From 39-52-133 sp035531075 (GTDB lineage: Bacteria > Pseudomonadota > Gammaproteobacteria > Burkholderiales > Gallionellaceae): DNA of 64,000 nt. This document shows positions 14,811-23,409 of this stretch, piece by piece. Where the stretch lies: contig DATKTO010000001.1 of the NCBI GenBank assembly GCA_035531075.1, forward strand, positions 62,001-126,000, given 5' to 3'. The position numbers and the translations under genes were made by a program. The notes beneath the pieces are model-generated. The model made no database searches and was not told the origin of the DNA. It saw only the letters and a program-made list of their open reading frames with translations. The first letter of the stretch is position 1; each line of letters begins with the position of its first letter.

Positions 14811-16439
14811 ATGTTCAAAAATATGCAAATTTCAACCCGCTTGATCACTCTCGTGAGTGGTATCGCCATATTGATGCTGGGAGCTACTCTGTATGCATCG
14901 ATCAGCAATATGCGCGCGATGGAGCACATGCAAGCTGATTTTCAAATGACTGTAGAGAATGTGAAAGCTTTCGACAGGATCGTCTATCTGATGACGCGCA
15001 ACCGCGTCATCCTGATGGATGCAGGGATTAATCTTGAGCCCGTACGGCTGGCACGGCGCGAAGCAGAATTCTATAAAAATCGCGACGAGATTACAGAAAT
15101 CTCCAGGCATTACCAGGAGTCCGTGAGCAACGACAGGCAGCGAGAACTGCTTGAGGCTTGGAGAATGCACCGTGCCGCCTACGTGAAAGAGGGACTGGAG
15201 CCCATGTTGGCAGCACTCAAGTCGGGTAATGTGACTGAAGCATCCCGCATCGAGCGCGAGAAAGTCAGCGTGCTGAATGAGCCGATTAAAGAGGATATCG
15301 ATGCGATCAACAGCTATAACATCGAACTGAAAACTCAGCAGGCTGAGGAATTGAAAAAATCCAATTCACGCACTCAAGTCCTCACTCTCGTTATCGTCGT
15401 AGTGTTGCTGCTGGTAACGGGCTATTTTGCCTGGCTCATCATCCGCAGTGTAACGATTCCGGCAGCAGAGATGAGCGCGGTGATGGGGCAGATTGCAGCC
15501 GATGGCGACATTACGCGTCGAGTGAGGGTGCAGGGACGGTGTGAGCTGGGCAGGGCAGCAAAGGCATTTAACATGCTGATGGGAAGCTTTTCCGAAATTA
15601 TTGCCAAGGCGCACAGTAATGCGGATAACGTAGCCGAAACGGCTGTACAGCTTGCCGCTTCACTGGCCCAGGTTACCCAGAGTTCTCAGGCACAGAGCGA
15701 GGCAGCCGCTGCCATGGCGGCATCAATGGAAGAAATGTCTGTGAGTATTGCTTCGGTGGCTGATAACACCACCGAAGTGCGTAACCTTTCCAGACTAAGC
15801 ATTGAACGCACGCGTGAGGGCAATAGCAGCACTCATGCAATGATTACTGAAATTGGCCAGATTGAGCAAAGCGTCAACCTGATCGCTGGTGCTGTGAGCG
15901 AATTTATTCAAAGTGCGGGTACTATCGCCAGCATGACACAGCAAGTGAAAGATATTGCCGATCAGACCAACTTGCTGGCGTTGAACGCTGCGATAGAGGC
16001 TGCGCGTGCAGGTGAGCAGGGGCGTGGTTTTGCAGTGGTGGCGGACGAGGTGCGCAAGCTTGCCGAGAAATCTGCCCAATCGGCCAACGAAATCGACAAA
16101 GTTACCCATTCACTTGGGGAGAAATCGGAACAGGCAGAAAAATCCGTGCAGAATGGCCTGAGATCCCTGCAAGCTATCCAGCACCAGATTGAACTGGTTT
16201 CGAGTGTATTGAAACAGGCGGGCCAAGCGGTTGAACAAGCCAACGCAGGCGTGGGCGATATTGCCGTATCGGTGGCTGAACAGAGTGCAGCCAGCAACGA
16301 TATTGCGCGTCATGTGGAAGGTATCGCGCAAATGGCTGAAACGAATCATCTGGTTATCGCCCAGGCAGAACAGGGGAGCAAGCGTTTGGGAGAGCTGTCC
16401 GTTGAGTTACAGAGAGTCGTGGCCCGTTTCGAGGTGTAA
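14811..16439 (+). CDS. Methyl-accepting chemotaxis protein with four-helix-bundle sensor
   Basis: 542 residues. Layout: membrane span at about 10-30 (LITLVSGIAILMLGATLYAS), a periplasmic helical sensor domain, a second span at about 185-210 (LVIVVVLLLVTGYFAWLII), a HAMP domain, and the cytoplasmic signalling domain with the hairpin tip IADQTNLLALNAAIEAARAG. It senses an unknown ligand and controls CheA. The protein ends VVARFEV and lacks the CheR-docking pentapeptide seen on the MCPs at 25894 and 27704. It has its own sigma-28 promoter and precedes the cheV pair. Confidence 0.95.
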   Translation: MFKNMQISTRLITLVSGIAILMLGATLYASISNMRAMEHMQADFQMTVENVKAFDRIVYLMTRNRVILMDAGINLEPVRLARREAEFYKNRDEITEISRHYQESVSNDRQRELLEAWRMHRAAYVKEGLEPMLAALKSGNVTEASRIEREKVSVLNEPIKEDIDAINSYNIELKTQQAEELKKSNSRTQVLTLVIVVVLLLVTGYFAWLIIRSVTIPAAEMSAVMGQIAADGDITRRVRVQGRCELGRAAKAFNMLMGSFSEIIAKAHSNADNVAETAVQLAASLAQVTQSSQAQSEAAAAMAASMEEMSVSIASVADNTTEVRNLSRLSIERTREGNSSTHAMITEIGQIEQSVNLIAGAVSEFIQSAGTIASMTQQVKDIADQTNLLALNAAIEAARAGEQGRGFAVVADEVRKLAEKSAQSANEIDKVTHSLGEKSEQAEKSVQNGLRSLQAIQHQIELVSSVLKQAGQAVEQANAGVGDIAVSVAEQSAASNDIARHVEGIAQMAETNHLVIAQAEQGSKRLGELSVELQRVVARFEV

Positions 16440-16531
16440 TACCAAGCAAAAGACAAGGGGACAATAATCGGGATCAAATTGCGTCGCATTGAATTTCTCC
16501 CGCTCATTTCCCCTTTAATAAGGAATCGTAA

Positions 16532-17476
16532 ATGTCAGAGCTACTAAAAAATATTGATGGGCGCACCAAGCTGGCTGGCACCAACAAACTGGAAATCCTC
16601 ATGTTTACCCTGGGGATGGATAATCGCAGCGGCCGCCGTGAAACCTACGGCATCAACGTGTTCAAGGTGCGTGAGGTGATGCGCATTCCATCCATCACCA
16701 AGGCACCGGATATGCCGCCCTCGGTCGAAGGTATGGTGAGTTTGCGCGGTGCTCTGGTTCCTGTAATTGATTTGGCGAAGTACACCAACATGCAGACCGA
16801 TACCCAGCCTTCTATCATGATTGTGACTGAGTACAACGGTCATACGCAGGGCTTTCTGGTTGAGGCCGTGGATACCATATTGCGTCTGGACTGGTCATCC
16901 ATGAAGGTTCCCCCGGAAATGCTGAACGCCCAACTTGGGGGATTGGTCGTGGCGGTTACCGAGTTGCAGGACAAGCGCCTGGTGATGATGATGGATGTGG
17001 AAAAGGTTCTGGCCGATACAAGTAATATTGGCACGGATGAAGTTTTGTTTAAACACATCAAGCCGATCGGTATTTCGAATCGAACAGTGTTTTTCGTGGA
17101 CGATTCTCCGGTTGCGCGCAAGCAGATCTCGCGCACATTGGACGCAATGGAAGTGAGCTACATCTCTGCGGTTAACGGCAAAAAAGCATGGGAGGAATTG
17201 GTGAAGCTGGCTGACTCTGCCGATGCCAGCCACATACCGGTGAGCGATTTGATTCAGATGATACTCACCGACGTGGAAATGCCCGAGATGGATGGTTACA
17301 TGCTCACGCGCAAAATTAAAGAGGATAAGCGCTTCTCCAATATTCCGGTACTCATGCATTCGTCACTATCCAGCTCGTCCAACCAGCAATTGGGCAAGAA
17401 TGTAGGCGTAGACGAATATGTACCGAAGTTCGAACCGCAAAAATTAGCCCAGACATTAACGCGTCTTTTGGGCTGA
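16532..17476 (+). CDS. cheV: Chemotaxis coupling protein CheV (first copy)
   Basis: 314 residues: a CheW-like adaptor domain (about 20-165, with YGINVFKVREVMRIP and GMVSLRGALVPVIDLAKY) fused to a receiver domain (about 185-314, FFVDDSPVARKQISRTL, MILTDVEMPEMDGYML with the phospho-acceptor Asp). CheV links receptors to CheA, and phosphorylation of its receiver is thought to tune adaptation. A TAAGGA site precedes the ATG. It is followed 11 bp later by a second cheV. No separate cheW accompanies this half of the cluster, so the two CheV proteins may serve as adaptors for the first CheA. Confidence 0.95.
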   Translation: MSELLKNIDGRTKLAGTNKLEILMFTLGMDNRSGRRETYGINVFKVREVMRIPSITKAPDMPPSVEGMVSLRGALVPVIDLAKYTNMQTDTQPSIMIVTEYNGHTQGFLVEAVDTILRLDWSSMKVPPEMLNAQLGGLVVAVTELQDKRLVMMMDVEKVLADTSNIGTDEVLFKHIKPIGISNRTVFFVDDSPVARKQISRTLDAMEVSYISAVNGKKAWEELVKLADSADASHIPVSDLIQMILTDVEMPEMDGYMLTRKIKEDKRFSNIPVLMHSSLSSSSNQQLGKNVGVDEYVPKFEPQKLAQTLTRLLG

Positions 17477-17487
17477 GGGGAGTCACT

Positions 17488-18438
17488 ATGTCATATGAAC
17501 AAACCAATACACAGCTTGCCGTAAGCGGCAGCATTTTGGATACGGTGGATGAACGCACGAATCTGGTTGGCTCCAACAAGATGGAAATATTGCTGTTTTC
17601 CATTGGGTCCAACGAGACCTTCGGCATCAACGTGTTTAAGGTAAAGGAAGTAACGCGCGCGGTGAGTATCACCAAAACACCCAATATGCCGCGCGGTGTC
17701 GATGGCATTGCCAGCTTGCGCGGGCATGTCATGCCGGTGCTGAATCTGGCCAGCTTTATGGATTTGGGCAACCCTGCGGAACAGAAAGTCATGATGGTGG
17801 CTGAATATAGCCGGCACGTGCTGGGCTTTCTGGTGCGCGATGTGGATCGCATCGTCCGTGTCGACTGGGACAAGGTGCATGCTGCCGATGGACTGTCACG
17901 CAATAACGGTAATTTGATTACCGCTATTACCGAGTTGCCCAATGGCACGCTGGTTTCAATACTGGATGTAGAGCAAATACTTTCCACCGCGTTTGGCGAA
18001 GACGTAGTGGGAAAAATTGAGAAGGTGGAAAAAGGGCATGAAATGTGCGTCTTTTTCGTAGATGATTCTGCGGTAGCAAGAAAGAAAATTAGCGAGGTAC
18101 TGGAAAAAATGGGCGTGAAAAATATCCAGTCACACAATGGCCTGGAAGCCTGGCAGCGTCTCAAGGGCCTGGCGGATACGGCACAGCACGCGAAAATCGA
18201 TTTGCATACGCAAATTCAAGTGATCCTGGTGGACGCCGAAATGCCAGAAATGGATGGTTACGTGCTGACTCAACACATCAAGGCAGACCGGCGCTTTGAT
18301 AACATTCCGGTAGTGATGCACTCATCGCTGTCATCAGAGGCAAACCGTGCAATGGGCAAACGCGTAGGTGTTGATTATTACGTGCCGAAATTTGATTCGA
18401 CGATGTTATCAGATACACTGCGGCCGCTGCTGACGTGA
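17488..18438 (+). CDS. cheV: Chemotaxis coupling protein CheV (second copy)
   Basis: 316 residues with the same CheW-receiver fusion as the preceding gene: adaptor part with FGINVFKVKEVTRAVSI and GIASLRGHVMPVLNL, receiver part with FFVDDSAVARKKISEVL and ILVDAEMPEMDGYVL. It is clearly a tandem paralogue, with conserved layout but substantial sequence divergence, so the duplication is not recent. It has its own start 11 bp after the first cheV stop and a GGGGAG site, and is probably cotranscribed. The C-terminal SSLSSEAN...GVDYYVPKF segment matches the first copy. Confidence 0.95.
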   Translation: MSYEQTNTQLAVSGSILDTVDERTNLVGSNKMEILLFSIGSNETFGINVFKVKEVTRAVSITKTPNMPRGVDGIASLRGHVMPVLNLASFMDLGNPAEQKVMMVAEYSRHVLGFLVRDVDRIVRVDWDKVHAADGLSRNNGNLITAITELPNGTLVSILDVEQILSTAFGEDVVGKIEKVEKGHEMCVFFVDDSAVARKKISEVLEKMGVKNIQSHNGLEAWQRLKGLADTAQHAKIDLHTQIQVILVDAEMPEMDGYVLTQHIKADRRFDNIPVVMHSSLSSEANRAMGKRVGVDYYVPKFDSTMLSDTLRPLLT

Positions 18439-18572
18439 ATAGACAGGAATAGATAGGGGGTAAAGCACGGGGGGCGAATGGTAAATTCACTCCGTGGGGT
18501 GAAACGGGACATTGATTTCCCTTCTCATCACTTGTTTAAACCTCCCTCAAATATTTTATAAGGAGAGATATT

Positions 18573-18962
18573 GTGGCTGATCCAAATATGAAAATTCTGG
18601 TAGTGGATGACTTTTCGACGATGCGAAGAATCGTGCGAAATCTACTCAAGGAATTGGGTTTTTCCAATGTGCACGAGGCTGAAGACGGCATCGAGGCGTT
18701 GAGAAAACTACGTGCCGACACATTTGATTTCGTCGTGTCCGACTGGAATATGCCCAATATGACAGGGATAGACTTGCTGCGAGAGATTCGAAAAGACGGC
18801 AGCCTGAAGCATCTGCCGGTGCTGATGGTAACCGCCGAGGCAAAGCGTGAAAATATTATCGAAGCGGCTGAGGCCGGGGCATCCGGATATGTGGTCAAGC
18901 CTTTTACGGCCATCACGCTGGATGAAAAGCTGCAAAAAATCTTTCTTACCATGCAAAAGTGA
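18573..18962 (+). CDS. cheY: Chemotaxis response regulator CheY
   Basis: 129 residues, read from the GTG at 18573, which has an AAGGAG site 7 bases upstream; the opening MADPNMKILVVDDFSTMRRI then matches E. coli CheY closely. Phosphorylated at D57 (VVSDWNMPNMTG), it binds FliM at the motor. The acidic pocket (DD at 12-13), the switch threonine in VTAEAK and the lysine in VVKPF are all present. The cheZ start overlaps its stop by 4 bases, indicating coupled synthesis of CheY and its phosphatase. This is the most E. coli-like of the CheY proteins in the window. Confidence 0.97.
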   Translation: MADPNMKILVVDDFSTMRRIVRNLLKELGFSNVHEAEDGIEALRKLRADTFDFVVSDWNMPNMTGIDLLREIRKDGSLKHLPVLMVTAEAKRENIIEAAEAGASGYVVKPFTAITLDEKLQKIFLTMQK

Positions 18963-19690
18963 GCGATGTCATGAGCAAAAAAGCTGCGGTAAATAATGAC
19001 TCTGACGATCTTGAATCTTTATTCGATAGCATCGTTTCGGCGAATAAAAACGGGAACGAAGAAAAATCAACAGCAAAAGTGAACGGGGATGTCGAGGGCG
19101 GCGTCTTTAACGAGATAGGCCATTTGACGCGTGCATTGCACGACAGCCTGCGAGAACTGGGCTACGACAAAAATTTGCAGAAAGTCGCTTCCGCCATACC
19201 CGATTCGCGTGACAGGCTGAATTACATCGCAACCATGACGCAGGCTGCGGCGGAACGCGTGCTGACTGCCACCGAAGCGGCGCAGCCGACGATTGATAAA
19301 ATTGAATCCGGGGCGAAAATTCTGGCGGGTGAATGGCAAAAACTGTTCGATAACAAGCTGGATGTAGAGCAATTTAAACAATTGGCTATGCAGACCCACG
19401 CCTACCTCGTGGAGTTGCCCAAGCAGACCAGGCAAACGAGTGCCAATTTAACCGAAATCATGATGGCGCAGGATTTCCAGGATCTTACCGGACAGGTGAT
19501 CAAGAAAGTCATGGAGGTCACGCAAAATCTTGAGCAACAGCTGTTGGCCTTGCTCGTGCATAACGCACCGGCATCCGTCCATCTGGATCCAAATTTATTA
19601 AATGGCCCCGTAGTCAATCCGGCTGGACGCACCGATGTGGTTACCAGTCAGGCTCAGGTTGATGATTTATTAGAAAGTTTGGGATTCTGA
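18959..19690 (+). CDS. cheZ: CheY-P phosphatase CheZ
   Basis: 243 residues. It dephosphorylates CheY-P; the long helical hairpin carries the catalytic segment MAQDFQDLTGQVIKKVM with the active glutamine (DFQDLTGQ). The extreme C-terminus, VDDLLESLGF, is the CheY-tethering helix of the family. The GTG at 18959 overlaps the cheY stop (GTGA), while an ATG lies 12 bases further on at 18971, so the exact start is not decided. It belongs to the cheY-cheZ-cheA unit. Confidence 0.95.
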   Translation: MSDVMSKKAAVNNDSDDLESLFDSIVSANKNGNEEKSTAKVNGDVEGGVFNEIGHLTRALHDSLRELGYDKNLQKVASAIPDSRDRLNYIATMTQAAAERVLTATEAAQPTIDKIESGAKILAGEWQKLFDNKLDVEQFKQLAMQTHAYLVELPKQTRQTSANLTEIMMAQDFQDLTGQVIKKVMEVTQNLEQQLLALLVHNAPASVHLDPNLLNGPVVNPAGRTDVVTSQAQVDDLLESLGF

Positions 19691-19691
19691 A

Positions 19692-21542
19692 ATGGGCGAC
19701 TTCACTGGGATGGAAGATTTGTTGCAGGACTTTCTGCTGGAAGCCTCTGACCTGCTGTCCGATGTGGATAGCAAGCTGATGGATTTGGAAAAATCTCCTG
19801 GGGATAAAGATCTGCTGAACGTGATTTTCCGGGGCTTTCACACCATCAAGGGCGGAGCGGGGTTTCTCAATGCGCACGAGTTGGTCACCCTGTGCCACCT
19901 TACCGAAAATTTATTCGACAAATTGCGCAACTCCGAGCTGAACCTGACCCCGGTGCTGCTGGATGTTATTCTTGCCGCGACAGGCGAAGTGCGCCTGATG
20001 TTTAATGATTTGGGCAAAAGTGTACAGCCGCAGGCGGCCCCTGCCGATATGTTAATTTCCCTCGAAGCGGCGTTGCAAGGCAAGGAAATCAAGGCAATTG
20101 CGCCATCGTCAGTAAAACCTGAGCAGGCTGTACCCGCCGTTCCCAAAACACGTGCTGCAGCTGCTCAGAGCGGGCCCGACTGGACCATGCTGTACAGCGC
20201 ATTGCTGGGGAAAACATCCGTAATCGTTGCTGCGCCCTTGGTAACTGAATTGCAGCGCGCTGAAACAAGCGTGGAAATCGACGAGCACCAGCTCAAGGTA
20301 AGCGCCTTCGGACGCCGTGCAGACGATATTCCGGGTGCCAGTACTGTCCACGCAGCACCCCGCCGAGATACCGATCCGCCGGCCAAGGACAACACGATCC
20401 GGGTTGACACCGACAGACTGGATCAGGTTCTCAATCTTTCCGGCGAAATCGGCCTCACCAAAAACAGACTGACTCATCTGCGCAGCGATATTTTGCACGG
20501 GCGCGCCAGTGCGGCAACACTTAAATCGCTGGATGAGTCCGTCAACCAGCTGGATATGCTGGTCGTCAATTTGCAGAACGCGGTCATGAATACGCGGATG
20601 CAGCCCATAGGGCGTTTGTTCAAGAAATACCCACGCCTGGCACGCGACCTGGCGCGGCAACTGGGCAAGGATGTAGAGCTGGAATTGTCGGGTGAAGCGA
20701 CCGAAATCGACAAAACCATGATCGAAGACCTCAATGATCCGCTGGTGCACCTGGTGCGCAATGCGGTCGATCACGGCGTGGAAAGCGCAGAGCAACGTAT
20801 GGCAGCGGGCAAGCCGAGCAAGAGCATCGTGCAGTTGAGCGCGCGCCAGGAGGGCGATCACATCCTCATCACCATTGCCGATGACGGGCGCGGTATGAAT
20901 CCTGAAGTATTGCGCAACAAAGCTGTGCAGAAAGGGCTGATTACAGCCGAGGAGGCGAGTGCCCTGAACGAAGAGCAGAGCCTGAATCTGGTATTCATGC
21001 CCGGATTTTCTACCAAGGACGAAATTTCCAGTGTTTCTGGCCGTGGTGTAGGCATGGATGTGGTGAATACCAATATTCAAAAGCTCAATGGCACGATCGA
21101 AATTCAATCGGTGCCGGGCAAAGGATCAGTGTTCATTATTTACCTGCCATTGACGCTGGCGATTCTGCCTGTGTTGCTGGTGCGGTTAAACGATCAGCCG
21201 TTTGCAGTACCACTGTCCATGGTGCGCGAAATCATGTCGGTGGAGGCGGAAGGACAACAGTTGATATCCGGCAAACCCACTATGATAGTGCGTGGCGAAG
21301 TACTGCCAGTATTGTCACTGGCCAAATTGATCGGCTGGGAGGAATCAGGTAAATCAGAAGTTGGTGTGTTGATGCAAATGGGAAATTATAATTTTATTCT
21401 GACAGCAGATGGATTTGATGGCCATGATGATGTAGTGATCAAATCACTGGATACATTCCGCCCCAAGGGAGTGGCAGGCGTCACCATGTCGAGCGAAGGA
21501 AAAATTGTATTAATTCTGGACGTTAAAGAGTTGTTCGCGTAG
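19692..21542 (+). CDS. cheA: Chemotaxis histidine kinase CheA (first copy)
   Basis: 616 residues. Domain order: Hpt with the phosphorylated histidine H50 (FHTIKGGAGFL), a linker of about 130 residues in which I cannot recognise a standard P2 domain, dimerisation helices (RLDQVLNLSGEIGLTKNRL), the HATPase domain (DPLVHLVRNAVDHG, DDGRGM, SGRGVGMDVV) and a C-terminal CheW-like domain ending LILDVKELFA. The start ATG is 1 bp after the cheZ stop. It lacks a cheW neighbour, so the two CheV proteins upstream are the probable couplers. Confidence 0.95.
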   Translation: MGDFTGMEDLLQDFLLEASDLLSDVDSKLMDLEKSPGDKDLLNVIFRGFHTIKGGAGFLNAHELVTLCHLTENLFDKLRNSELNLTPVLLDVILAATGEVRLMFNDLGKSVQPQAAPADMLISLEAALQGKEIKAIAPSSVKPEQAVPAVPKTRAAAAQSGPDWTMLYSALLGKTSVIVAAPLVTELQRAETSVEIDEHQLKVSAFGRRADDIPGASTVHAAPRRDTDPPAKDNTIRVDTDRLDQVLNLSGEIGLTKNRLTHLRSDILHGRASAATLKSLDESVNQLDMLVVNLQNAVMNTRMQPIGRLFKKYPRLARDLARQLGKDVELELSGEATEIDKTMIEDLNDPLVHLVRNAVDHGVESAEQRMAAGKPSKSIVQLSARQEGDHILITIADDGRGMNPEVLRNKAVQKGLITAEEASALNEEQSLNLVFMPGFSTKDEISSVSGRGVGMDVVNTNIQKLNGTIEIQSVPGKGSVFIIYLPLTLAILPVLLVRLNDQPFAVPLSMVREIMSVEAEGQQLISGKPTMIVRGEVLPVLSLAKLIGWEESGKSEVGVLMQMGNYNFILTADGFDGHDDVVIKSLDTFRPKGVAGVTMSSEGKIVLILDVKELFA

Positions 21543-21603
21543 CAGAGCCAATGGGTAATAAGTGATTATGAGAAATTCATCTAGAAGAGGGACGCACCAC
21601 GTC

Positions 21604-22809
21604 ATGTTCAAACATCAAGGCAAAAGCGCTGTCGTGTTGCTGACAGGAATTGCGCTGGCTAGCTTTTTGCTGCATTGGGCCTTGTCTGATATTGCAACAG
21701 GCTGGGTATCCAGCTTTGTCCACAGCGCGATTACCTTGCTGGCGCTATTCGCAGCATGGCTGATGTTTGCGTCAGCAGCCAGCAAAGAAACGGGCAAACA
21801 GATTATTGAGCAGGCAGTGAATCACCAGAGCGCCGTAGAGAGCGTGTTAATGCAGACGCACCCCCAATTCTCCACTCATTTTGCAGATGCAAGCGGCGAC
21901 CTGGATCAAGTGCAGGCCCTGTTGGCCGATGCCATTGAGAAACTCCTGGATAGTTTTAGCGGTATGCAAAACCTGATTAAAAGCCAGCAGGACGCAGCAC
22001 TGGGTCTGGTGGTCAATCACAAAACTCAGGAGGGAATCGATACGGGAGATTTTCTGGCTGAAATTACCGCCACTTTCCAGCAGTTGATTGTAACCATCGT
22101 CAATAACAGCAAGGTGGGCCTGGAACTGGTTGAAAAAATGGACATCGTTGCCGACAAGGTCAGCCAGATTCTGGACGTGCTGGCAGATATCGACGGCATA
22201 GCCAAACAGACCAACCTGTTAGCGCTGAATGCCGCGATAGAGGCGGCGCGCGCAGGCGAGTATGGCAGAGGATTCGCAGTGGTCGCAGACGAGGTGCGCA
22301 AACTGTCAGGCCGTTCCGAGCAATTCAGTCAGCAGATACGCACGACGGTGAGAGGCGTGAAAGAAGCGATTGCTACCGCTGAGAATTCGATCGCGCAAAT
22401 GGCCTCGCTCGATATGGGGTTTGCGGTAGATTCCAAGAAAAAAGTCGGTGAGGCACTGGATCGTGCACAGAAGGTCAATGAACATATGGCAGTTGTCATC
22501 GAGCAACAGGCAAACATTGCCCGTGAAGTAGACGTGGTGGTAGGGCGTGCGATTTCCTCATTGCAGTTCCAGGACATGGTCGGTCAGTTGTTGCAGCATT
22601 CCAACACCCGTATCAACAGTATGAAATCAGCTTGGCATCGCATGGGCGACTGGTCAAAGGAGGCTGCACAGGGACACGCAGCTTCGCCTGACAAGATAGA
22701 CAGAATGCGCGCAGAAATTGGCGAGATATTTGCCAAAGCAGATGCAATGGGCAGGCGCAATCCTGTGCGCCAGGAAAAAATGGCTGTCGGCGAAATTGAT
22801 TTGTTCTAG
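21604..22809 (+). CDS. MCP-type signal transducer without a large sensor domain
   Basis: About 401 residues from the ATG at 21604; earlier in-frame starts at 21562 (GTG) and 21568 (ATG) cannot be excluded. Two closely spaced hydrophobic segments (AVVLLTGIALASFLLHWAL and ITLLALFAAWLMFASA) leave a periplasmic loop of only about 20 residues. The rest is a cytoplasmic signalling region with IAKQTNLLALNAAIEAARAG. No HAMP or ligand-binding domain and no CheR-docking tail are seen. It may sense a membrane or cytoplasmic state, or serve as a partner within arrays. It stands between the first cheA and the second cheY. Confidence 0.88.
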   Translation: MFKHQGKSAVVLLTGIALASFLLHWALSDIATGWVSSFVHSAITLLALFAAWLMFASAASKETGKQIIEQAVNHQSAVESVLMQTHPQFSTHFADASGDLDQVQALLADAIEKLLDSFSGMQNLIKSQQDAALGLVVNHKTQEGIDTGDFLAEITATFQQLIVTIVNNSKVGLELVEKMDIVADKVSQILDVLADIDGIAKQTNLLALNAAIEAARAGEYGRGFAVVADEVRKLSGRSEQFSQQIRTTVRGVKEAIATAENSIAQMASLDMGFAVDSKKKVGEALDRAQKVNEHMAVVIEQQANIAREVDVVVGRAISSLQFQDMVGQLLQHSNTRINSMKSAWHRMGDWSKEAAQGHAASPDKIDRMRAEIGEIFAKADAMGRRNPVRQEKMAVGEIDLF

Positions 22810-22847
22810 ATAATTATTCTTGGAAATTATTTTTTGGGGGAGCAGTA

Positions 22848-23213
22848 ATGGCAAAAACAATATTAAGTGTGGACGATTCAAACTCAATACGACAGATGGT
22901 GGCGTTTACCCTGAAGGGGGCCGGATATGACGTTATCGAAGCGGTGGATGGGCAGGAAGGTCTGGATAAGGCCAAGAGCAAGACCGTTGACCTGGTGCTC
23001 ACCGACCAGAACATGCCGCGCATGGATGGCATCACGCTGATCAAAAGTCTGCGCGCGATGGCGGCTTACAAAAGCGTACCGATTCTGATGCTCACGACGG
23101 AATCCGGTGAAGCAATGAAAACCGAGGGAAAAGCTGCGGGTGCGACGGGCTGGATAGTCAAACCATTTGATCCGGCGAAGTTACTGGAAGTGGTCAAAAA
23201 AGTAATCGGATGA
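22848..23213 (+). CDS. cheY: CheY-type response regulator (second copy)
   Basis: 121-residue single receiver domain: acidic pocket SVDDSNSIRQMV, phospho-acceptor in VLTDQNMPRMDG, switch threonine in MLTTESG, lysine in IVKPFDP. It differs clearly from the CheY at 18573 and resembles the CheY partners of the second CheA type in betaproteobacteria. A GGGGGAG site precedes the ATG. It probably receives phosphate from the CheA encoded 200 bp downstream. Whether it binds the motor or acts as a phosphate sink cannot be read from sequence. Confidence 0.93.
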   Translation: MAKTILSVDDSNSIRQMVAFTLKGAGYDVIEAVDGQEGLDKAKSKTVDLVLTDQNMPRMDGITLIKSLRAMAAYKSVPILMLTTESGEAMKTEGKAAGATGWIVKPFDPAKLLEVVKKVIG

Positions 23214-23409
23214 CGCCTGCGCCTGACGAGTAAACGCGATTCTTCCTGATATTGTGGGAATTTGATGGCTGCCGTAACTGGGGAAGTTACACCTTTTCGG
23301 GTAACGATCACGTGGCGGTCAAAAAAGTAATCATTTACTGAATTATCAACTTGTCGACCCTGCGCGGCAGACAGGTACAGTAATTTTAATTATCGGGTAT
23401 TTTTGCGAT

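Noticed and set aside
20109..21107. Minus-strand open frame of 332 codons
   Set aside because: Antisense to the first cheA, whose kinase motifs are all intact; the predicted product is not recognisable.
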